Assembly: GCF_963678975.1 (NCBI RefSeq)
Contig: NC_089279.1
Span: forward strand, 24,972,004-25,036,003
Source of the DNA: Dysidea avara
Taxonomy: Eukaryota; Porifera; Demospongiae; Dictyoceratida; Dysideidae
Direction: 5' to 3'
Length of the DNA: 64,000 bases
Made by a program: the position numbers and the translations under genes. The notes under the pieces were generated by a model that had not been told where the DNA came from, did not search any database, and saw only the letters and a list, made by a program, of their open reading frames with translations. Below are positions 56,089 through 64,000 of this stretch, in pieces. The first letter of the stretch is position 1; every line of letters starts with the position of its first letter.

Positions 56089-57383
56089 CAGGGCCGGAGG
56101 AGGGAAAATTGAGTTGGTCAGGCCATTGACTATAATGTTGAAATTGCTACTATATACATGCCAATGAGAGAGGAGCTGTTGCACAGTGTGCGAAGCACAC
56201 TCTGCGAAGTGCGAAGCACACTCTGCGAAGTGTGAAGCACGAGCATTCTAGGGGGGGTCTGGGGGCATGCCCCCACAGGAAATTTTTGAAAATTAGACAC
56301 TCAGATATGCAATTTTAGTGATATTTCACTGCTAGCTAGCTATATAAATATGCTCAAGCCTATCTGTTGTTCTGCAGATTTTCTGTACTATCTATAATTG
56401 TAGACCTGACATACAGGGGACACAGCATGAAACTTGTTGTATGGTTCATTTACTTAAAGTTCAAGGGGGGTCTGGGGGTGCAACCACCAAGAGCTGCAGA
56501 ATTTTTACAATTTAAAGGCTTGAAAATGCCTTAAAATTTAAAATTGATGCTAAATTTTAAAGTAAACTAGCTAGCAACTTGCAACTTTCCCCCCAAATTT
56601 CACAGGGAACCGATGCAGCATGGCCCCCTTTAGCTAGGATACAAGTACTATACAGTGAATTCACACAGCTACAATAAAAAGCTACACAGCTACAAAAACA
56701 CAGTATACTATATACTATACTGGTTTGTATGAAGTGAACGGATCATCACGTAAATATACTGGTGGACAGTCACGAGACCAATCAGTATTCGAAAATGGCG
56801 CTATGTGGGTGAGACTGAGTTTGCTCAGTATCTCGACAGGACGAGTGGGTAGTTGAAGAGGAGTGATTTCTACTCAACATCTCATCCAGATGGCCACCAT
56901 GTAATGTATGGTACCGGTGTACAGCTTCTTGCCGCAGAATGAGTCATCTGGTTTGTCACTGCCAGCCCTTCCGCGCCCAGTAAAAGAAGCCAAGAGAGAC
57001 AAGCCAAGGAATGCTGATGATTATTTTATGATATAAGTGTGCTGGTTTAGAATCAAAGAAGGCACCTGCCTTACACGTGATAAATGCCAACTGTCAGCAC
57101 ACGTGATACTGTACGTAGAACCCACAATCATTTCTGTACAAAACGATACGAATGCTATGCTGTACTGTAAGGTAATTGGAGGTACTATACTTGCTTTAGT
57201 CAGGCTGAGAAACTAGGTAACTACTCGTGTCATGCATTTTCAATAACATCTGTAAAATGTACGTAGCCATATGTAGATGTGATCGTCCAAAGATTGCATG
57301 AGAGTAATATATCTCGAGCTGTTCAACTCCAGATTATTGGTCCGGCTCAGGCCTGACCAACCGGACCGTCTCCTCCGGCCTTG
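56089..57383. mobile_element. hAT-like non-autonomous element inside the kinase gene, 1,295 bp
   Basis: Ends CAGGGCCGGAGGAG and the complement of CAAGGCCGGAGGAG, with a second shared block TTGGTCAGGCC. A 5-bp duplication TTATC lies at 56084-56088 and 57384-57388. Removing the element plus one TTATC rejoins the kinase frame exactly (VLIIEILT). Internal TGCGAAGCACACTC repeats (56190-56240) and a GGGGGTCTGGGGGCATGC block are present; no transposase. Confidence 0.85.
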
Positions 57384-57528
57384 TTATCATTGAGATTCTT
57401 ACGAAAAATCTTCAGTTTGAAATGGTGGATACCTTTAAAGCACTGGTCCAACAACAATATCCACAGCATGATCAACTGGTCACCAGTTGTACCAAACAAC
57501 AGTCAAGTGACAGACCTACAGTGTATGA

Positions 57529-57768
<240 letters not shown>

Positions 57769-57780
57769 ATATAAGCACTA

Positions 57781-58681
57781 ACAAAGTTTGCCTATGACCA
57801 TGATACTATGTGTGTGTTTTTAAGCATTTTACGATTCTCTTTTATGTTGTGCATGCATTTATTTTTATGTATGTACACATGTATTTTTACATGTACCAGT
57901 CCTATTTATGTTATAATAGTGACGTACATGTAAATGAAGTTAACAGTATAGTAGCAGGTCTTATGGGCAAGAATGATTTAATACACATGAAAAGTATACA
58001 GGTAGGAACATTAAAGCAACTATCAAATGATATATTTACTTGCCTGCTAACTAGATGCATAGCAGTAAACAGTAAACAACATGCTACTCCATGTCAGTGT
58101 GTTATTGTATTTCATTCCAGCACTCATATGCACTTACATGCATGTGCTATAGGTATATGTGTAATTTTTCCAAACCTTTGCATTTTTACTGCCTCCTTGT
58201 GTATATACACCGTAATTGCTTTTTTCGTTGTAAAATAATTTTTTAATGCAAAATTTGTATGAAAATTTCTTACACGAAAAATTTTATACAAGATTGAACT
58301 ACTCTAATAGAGCAGTCATTTATGGTGATCATACGAAATATTTTTACATGAAAATTTTTATTACGAAAATTTTTTGCACGAAAATAAAGCAAATTATGGT
58401 AGCCAATAGTCAAATAGAGGAAGAGAGTGGCACTCTAGTCACACTGCCATTAGGGTTATAGCCCTGTATACATATTATATGCATGTTTTGTCAAGAGGTG
58501 TTTTGTCAACAGGACAGTGTTTAAGTATACGATGCCATCTGCTACTTTTAACTTAAAACATTAATGAGCGATTGTTTTTCAATATCATCAACAGCATAAT
58601 AATGCATATAAAACATATACACCAGTATAATATACACCAGTATAATATACACCAGTATAGCTAATATACGTACTAGTAATA
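57781..58681. other. gene-free stretch with MITE copy and short tandem
   Basis: Contains MITE family A at 58206-58401 (listed separately) and three copies of TATAATATACACCAG at 58620-58665. The open frame at 57810-58238 has no recognised domain. Confidence 0.4.
58206..58401. mobile_element. MITE with TA ends, family A, second copy
   Basis: Left end TACACCGTAATTGCTTTT, right end AAAGCAAATTATGGTA. It contains the 19-bp motif at 58300-58318. Many CGAAAATTTT words lie in the arms. Related to 6918-7070. Confidence 0.65.
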
Positions 58682-58785
58682 GCATGGGTATTAGTGATAT
58701 TTGGGATAAATACCACGAGTGTTGCATTGAAATTTCAATGCAACAAGAGTGATATTTACCACAAATTTCACTGCTATACCCATGC
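58682..58785. repeat. 104-bp near-perfect palindrome
   Basis: The arms start GCATGGGTATTAGTGATATT and end in the complement CTATACCCATGC. The centre is a perfect palindrome (GTTGCATTGAAA and its complement). Beside it, 58790-59090 repeats words such as GCAACAGTTG and TTGGGATAAAT in both orientations. Probably a foldback repeat. Confidence 0.75.
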
Positions 58786-61700
58786 TTTCCATACTTGTAC
58801 TTTGGTTGCCAAGCAACAGTTGTTAGAGTCTGGTTGCTGTGGCTATGGCTGAAATGGGGAAATAGCTCCAAGCAACCATTGCTAGTCAACCACCCACAGA
58901 GTAATCTTAGCAACAGTTGCAATGGAGACCATTTCTAAGGTAATGAACACTTTGGACCATAGCAACCACACCTTAGCAACTGTTGCCAAGCAACTGCATT
59001 ACATACTCTAGCCAATGAAATTGCAATTACACAATTTTTCACTGCTACCAGTAAAATTTGGGATAAATTTCACTGGTGCTATTGAGACTTTTGTATGGGC
59101 AGGTATGGTAATATATATATATATATACTATTTATATGCTGGCATATTTGATACAGACCTAACCAGTAACCTTGATGGTGTACACAGGATTCATGTTCTC
59201 TGTGGCTATCAGTGCCGAGATCAGTCCACATTACCCTTGTGTCTAGAATTTTTCATCAGTATGAAGTGTCTATTATCTATACTATATACTGATGATAGAT
59301 AGGACAAAACTGTGTAGGACAAGGTGCTGCTTATTATGATGTGCCATCTCAGTCTACATCAGCCAGTTTATTTACCTGAGGTATCATTAATTTCCATTAG
59401 TAATATACCTTAATTTGTTTTGTACAAATTTTTGCAGTATAGTATTATATAGCCACAATAGTCTGAAAATGGTCATTGATTAAGGCCTAAGACATGGAGA
59501 GCTTAGTAACCTGTAACCTTTTGTTGATCCATAAAAGAGTTTACTTGTCCCAGCCATATAATTTATATACTTGTCCCACCTTCCCCCCCACTCAAATATA
59601 AAATTAGTCAATGCAAGTAGTTATTTTGTAAATTGCCTTATTACTATCAGACCTTATCATTCCCAATCTATCAGAAGTAAAGTGTAATTGCAAAATTATA
59701 GAATGAAAATAGAGTCCTCAGACAACATGCAATCACTACATAGACCTAGTAGGATTATAGTAGGCATGGCAAGAAGGTGAAAAGTTTTTTTTTCCTTTAT
59801 CATGTGCAAATTTCAAATAAAATTATAAACATGTAGTTAGTCAGTCAGGGGCATATATCCAAGGAATTTTTAAGGTAATTTCCAGATTTCAGTGGTAGTA
59901 TGTATAGGTGTAACTAGAGTCTGGGGGCTGTGCCTTCAGCTGCTGACAGATTTTGAATAATAGAATTTTTAGTAAATTAATATGGATTTTATAAACTATT
60001 TGTTATAAGTATGTTTCTCTTTAAGTCCTATGGTTTATACACATAGCTTTCCAGATACCATGGTGATCTAAGACCATATTCAAATTCTCGATGAATAAAG
60101 ATTTTATTCCACTATGAATGTTCTATTAGAGTATAGTTTTGACTGCTATACAGTATTACATATGACTGCTCTATTAGAGTACTGATCTTAATAAAGATGT
60201 TTCGGTAGTGCATGTAGCTGCCCTTCATCCACTTTTGCAGAGAATCAGTGTTAATTTCTTATTACACTGTAACTGTACTGTCCTGCTCCATTTCAAATTG
60301 ATTGTGCTGCCAAACTAAGATATTATATGGGCTGGTGTTTTTCGAGTGTTTTGGCTCCAAGCCCACAAGTTTAAATTTCAAAGGGGGTTTCTGGAACTCT
60401 ATGGCTAATACTCCCTATGTCTATCCATTCCTTACAAATTTTACATGACAGAAGATTTGTTTAAAGGCTTCTAACAGTGGCACAGAAATAAAATTATTGC
60501 AGTGATCTTGTTGTGTAGGGGATTGTAGGTAGAAGGAAGCTCCTTGATTGATTGATCGATTATTTAAACCCACAGTACTTGGCAAAGCCATTCTTCCGTA
60601 CATATAACATTACAAGCGCGCATACTATACAAAGCTATCATGTATATGCACATAAAAATTATTACAACCATAGTAAATATAGCAGTTCAGGATGAGTACT
60701 TATAAGCAGACCACTATGAAAATTAATGATGTCATCAAATAAACTAGATGGCAATGAATTCCACCACACTGTAGCCACCTGGTGCTGAAAGAAGTGCTGA
60801 AAGAAGTGCTGAAAGAAGTGCTGACTTAAGTTCTTCAGTTCTGTATCAAAAAATTATGTCTGCAAACCAAGGTGAACACATAAGAATGTTTAGCTACAAC
60901 CAAAGTCTATTAGTGGCTGAAGTAAAATAATCTCACCGAGCCAATGTTGACCGCCTAGAATAGTTGTGTACTGTATGAACTTTGACATAGGAAGTCATTG
61001 CTTTATACTGTGACACATGGTCATAGTTCCGCAAACCACAAGTTAGATGCACAGAGCTCTATATTTTGCATATACTGTACCAGAATATACCGCTAAAGTC
61101 TTTGTTAATAGCAGATCCCCACACAGGTAACTGAGGCATAGGTGTAGCTACCATAAAAAAATAATAATAATAAAAAAAAAAAAAAAGCAGGGATCTTTAC
61201 AATGGTGGTGTCAAAAGTTACTCCCATTAAGTAATTTTAATAAAACATATAGTAGCTACTCTACTAGCCAAATGATATTCAGTGAACATCAATTTTAGGA
61301 ACAGATAACTAGGAGGCATGACGCGCGGCCCTAGCGATCAGTGATTTTTTTTGCTTGGCTTGAAGCTTTAAGATGACTGGCGTTTAGCTACTCTTATCTT
61401 TTAGTTGAGTTTTTGAAGAAAGACTGTTACCCGAGCCCGCTGGTACCTCAGACTGTTGCTGTTGGCAGAATTACGTTATACGTCCCGTTTATGAGAGTGC
61501 GAAAAAGGTGAGATATATAGACACACCCCGTCCATAGATTATAGAGAGAGTCTATAATCTATGCCCCATTTATGTAGGGAAGGTGAAATTTTGAGTGTGT
61601 TACGCGCCCCCTTAATGACCATGATGCGAGCAGTTTGTACCGGTGTTTGGGGTGGAAATTACTGTTGAAAGTTTACCTCAGTATGCCGTTGGGGGTTGGG

Positions 61701-61852
61701 GAGATTTGGCATGCAAGGGCTCAAAATGCTTTACCGATAATGTGTTTGTAGGAGAGTAGATGCATTATAGACTACTATTTCATAATGCTTATGTGTAGAT
61801 CGAGGTGTAGATTGAATTACTAAACAATTAGAATACACCGACTATCATACAG
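58786..61852. other. gene-free stretch
   Basis: Low-complexity TA tract at 59110-59128, two variant 19-bp motifs near 60116-60181, three and a half copies of a 12-bp GTGCTGAAAGAA unit at 60783-60825, A-rich tract at 61155-61188. No gene is supported on either strand. Confidence 0.4.
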
Positions 61853-62171
61853 CAGAGATGCCAACCTCTGAACAATTTTAGGAGTGAGACCTCAAACACT
61901 ACCAGCAATGTGGACCAGACTCAAGTGCAGCTCCAGGATTTTTGGTAGTGAAGACCAAAAAAAAAAAAAAGGTCGCTACATGCTCAAAGTACAAAAATAA
62001 GCACAGATCTGTCCAATTTTAAGCACAGGGCTAATTATGAAGCAGATCAGGTGTGAGAAATGCGTGAGAACTAAGCTGAAAGGGTGAGAAACAAAGGGTT
62101 AGGCGTGAGAGCGTGAGATTACTAGCCAAAGAGTGAGACTCATGCCTAATGCGTGAGAGTTGGCATGTCTG
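61853..62171. mobile_element. hAT-like MITE with CAGAGATGCCAAC end, 319 bp
   Basis: Ends CAGAGATGCCAAC and the complement of CAGACATGCCAAC. Short duplication ATACAG (61847-61852 and 62172-62177). GTGAG-rich inside. No coding capacity. Confidence 0.6.
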
Positions 62172-63020
62172 ATACAGTACAATAGTAACTGTATAGTAGG
62201 TACCACAAAGGAGTAGGCGTGGCCCACAAAATAACATCACCCAAAAACCAGCCTCAATTTTCCCTGACGACGATGAGGCAGTATTAGTGAGGTAAAACTA
62301 AGCCCAAACAAGCTTTCAGATTGACCTGAAATGCTTTCAACAAGTTGCTACGGAATTTAAAAAAATTTTATTCGACGGAATTTTCTACTGATTGAGTAAG
62401 TAAGTAAGTAACTGACTGATGCCTTCAGACAAGCGTAACTCGATAACGGCTAAGTCTATGGGCTTGATTTTTTCACTGTTCGGCATCGCTTCGGCCCGAC
62501 AGGTATCTTTAGGCATACCGCAGTACATACAATACATTCTTCATGGACTTACCAGTGTCCTCCTTTGTGTCCCATTCATCTTTGCTGACAGGGAAAGGTG
62601 TCAATTTGGCGCAAGCACGTGATGGCTTCCCTTCTAAACGGAAACCATCCGTATTTTTCATAGTGGCTATTTTGATTGCAAAGATGCTTTTCAAACAGTT
62701 CTTGATTCGTATTGCTGTGTAACAGGTTGAACATAGCCGACAGCGAAGCGTAATGGATACTTCACTTTTCAGACGATAATTAATAAAATTGGGGCGCAGC
62801 ACCATTTCTTTTGGTATGCGTAGATTGTAGAGGTGCTTCCGGAAAAGTTCTTGATTCGAAATGCTGTATAGCGGGTTGAACATAGCTGACAACCAAGCAT
62901 AATGGATACTTCACTTTTCAGATGATAATTGATATAGCTGGGGCGTGCGGCGCCATTTCAGATGTGGTATGCGTGGGTTAACCAGTCATAATAAAATTAT
63001 TTACAAAAAAAGTTAACAAA
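62172..63020. repeat. unrecognised repeat with an imperfect internal tandem
   Basis: Two copies of a segment of about 150 bp: 62691-62830 and 62843-62985, sharing GTTCTTGATTCG, GGTTGAACATAGC, AATGGATACTTCACTTTTCAG and GGTATGCGTGG. TAAG-type short tandem at 62396-62412. Long minus-strand frame 62509-62892 crosses the first unit and has no domain I know. The layout suggests an interspersed element of unknown class. Confidence 0.45.
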
Positions 63021-63313
63021 CAAGTACACGAAAAAATTTGGAATTTTCAACTAGAGTAGGGAATAGCACATCGATAAAATACTGAAACAAGTTGCAGTAG
63101 TCCATGATATTAAATCACAGTAAAACAATAAGAAGTGTTACATCCCTCCCGTGTATTTCCATTCTGGTATCTTGAGCACAGTAGGGATATAACACTTCTT
63201 ATTGTTTTACTGTGATTTAATATCATGGACTACTGTAACTTGTTTCAGTACTTTTTATCGATGTGCTATGGTCCCTACTCCAGTTGAAAATTCCGAATTT
63301 TTTTGTGTACTTG
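63021..63313. repeat. foldback element with about 120-bp arms
   Basis: Left arm 63021-63145 and right arm 63183-63313 are inverted copies with few differences (AAGTACACGAAAAAATT; AGTCCATGATATTAAATCAC; TAAAACAATAAGAAGTGTTA). About 37 bp separate them. It borders the inverted family B repeat at 63330-63650. Confidence 0.85.
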
Positions 63314-63329
63314 TGCCGATTAGGCCAGG

Positions 63330-63650
63330 CAAACTTTGATTAATTGTTTCTGATCCCTGCCTGCATCCCTTTTTACTCCACCGCATCTAAGTTCATTATT
63401 GCTGTTATCAATCACGTGCACACGTATTTTGATGCTAAGAAGGTTGGCTATCATTTTACGGCACAGCAAATGTCACTTGAACCTCAGAAACAGTGGTAAA
63501 ACGTAAGTACTAGTTCGTAAAAGGCTTTAGCTAGCTTTTATAGTAATGGACAGCTTGATTTGGAGTATTTTCTACAATAATGAATAATGAAAAATGACCT
63601 CCCACCCACATGGAAATCCAAATTTTTGTGGATGAGAAACAAGTAATCTG
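63330..63650 (-). repeat. dispersed repeat, family B, inverted copy
   Basis: Complement of 39681-40100, with the same order of shared words. Class unknown. Confidence 0.6.
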
Positions 63651-63729
63651 GCCTTATCACGGATTGCATGACCGTTGTCAACAAGTTTTTTAGGTCAATG
63701 ATATCATGTGAAAAGTAACTAATCGAAAT

Positions 63730-64000
63730 CCATTATAGACTGAGTTTAAAATTAAGTTACAGCCGATTCACATGCAAGTAGTTACTCATGCCTGTATCTT
63801 ATTCAGTAGACTTGAGGTTGTGATGGATGGTTCTTTCATTGACGAATAGCATACGTGCTACTGGCTTCTTCAGCAGGCTTTGCTATTAAACATGATGTGT
63901 TGCTAAACAATTTGCCATCTCAGGTCTACTGATACAGGCATGAGTAACTGTGAGTCAGATAGATGGCTGCAACTTGATTTTAAACTGAGTCTATAATGGC
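63730..64000. mobile_element. foldback/MITE reaching the window edge
   Basis: Left end CCATTATAGACTGAGTTTAA and right end the near-complement TTTAAACTGAGTCTATAATGG (at 63979-63999). Inner arms share AGTTACTCATGCCTGTATC and its complement. No coding sequence. Confidence 0.7.

Noticed and set aside
62509-62892. A 127-codon minus-strand protein
   Set aside because: Runs through an imperfect tandem repeat, no recognised domain; left as an unclassified repeat.

Overview
This window looks like nuclear DNA of an animal, plausibly an early-branching one such as a demosponge. That placement is my inference. It rests on three things: metazoan multi-domain genes split by introns with clean GT/AG borders, AT-rich DNA, and a very heavy load of eukaryotic transposons (BEL/Pao, hAT, piggyBac, PIF/ISL2EU, pogo/Tigger, non-LTR). 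No prokaryotic gene organisation is visible. No species can be named from the sequence alone.

Layout. 1-9,340 is a decayed paralogue of the gene pair at 31,314-48,246. It holds an intact aldehyde dehydrogenase (ALDH) copy cut by the window edge, then transposon debris, then a dead fragment of the SHARPIN-like gene. 9,340-12,800 is mostly non-coding repeats: a 20-copy 13-bp minisatellite, a 200-bp foldback and microsatellites. 12,800-17,000 is a degenerate ISL2EU-type transposon with a transposase reading rightwards and a SWIM-YqaJ-PHD gene reading leftwards. Its transposase is interrupted by a hAT element, which itself contains a smaller element. 17,500-22,610 holds a dead piggyBac transposase and smaller fragments. 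23,094-23,770 holds exon-like pieces resembling the Golgi protein GLG1. 24,328-30,271 is a complete but mutated BEL/Pao retrotransposon with 170-bp LTRs and a 5-bp target duplication.

31,314-48,246 is the main genic region. An intact ALDH1/2-type gene (minus strand) stands back to back, about 160 bp apart, with a seven-exon gene on the plus strand. I assemble that second gene as a SHARPIN/HOIL-1-like linear-ubiquitin-complex subunit: PH-like N-terminus, Q/N-rich linker, tethering helix, UBL domain, Q-rich linker and C-terminal NZF zinc finger. Its large fourth intron carries broken pogo-like transposase halves, a HIRAN-Ulp1 ORF and a hAT element. Downstream lie a dead 2-oxoglutarate oxygenase gene (50,152-51,794, minus) and a dead protein kinase gene (55,158-57,780). 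The kinase is split by a 1.3-kb transposon and ends in a pure run of 79 CTG triplets. 57,800-64,000 is repeats and foldbacks with no convincing gene.

How the parts relate. ALDH and the SHARPIN-like gene share one short bidirectional promoter, and that arrangement is still recognisable in the left paralogue. There ALDH survived while its partner died. Most other coding-looking sequence belongs to mobile elements. Several insertions are dated relative to each other by nesting, exact target-site duplications, or an empty paralogous site.
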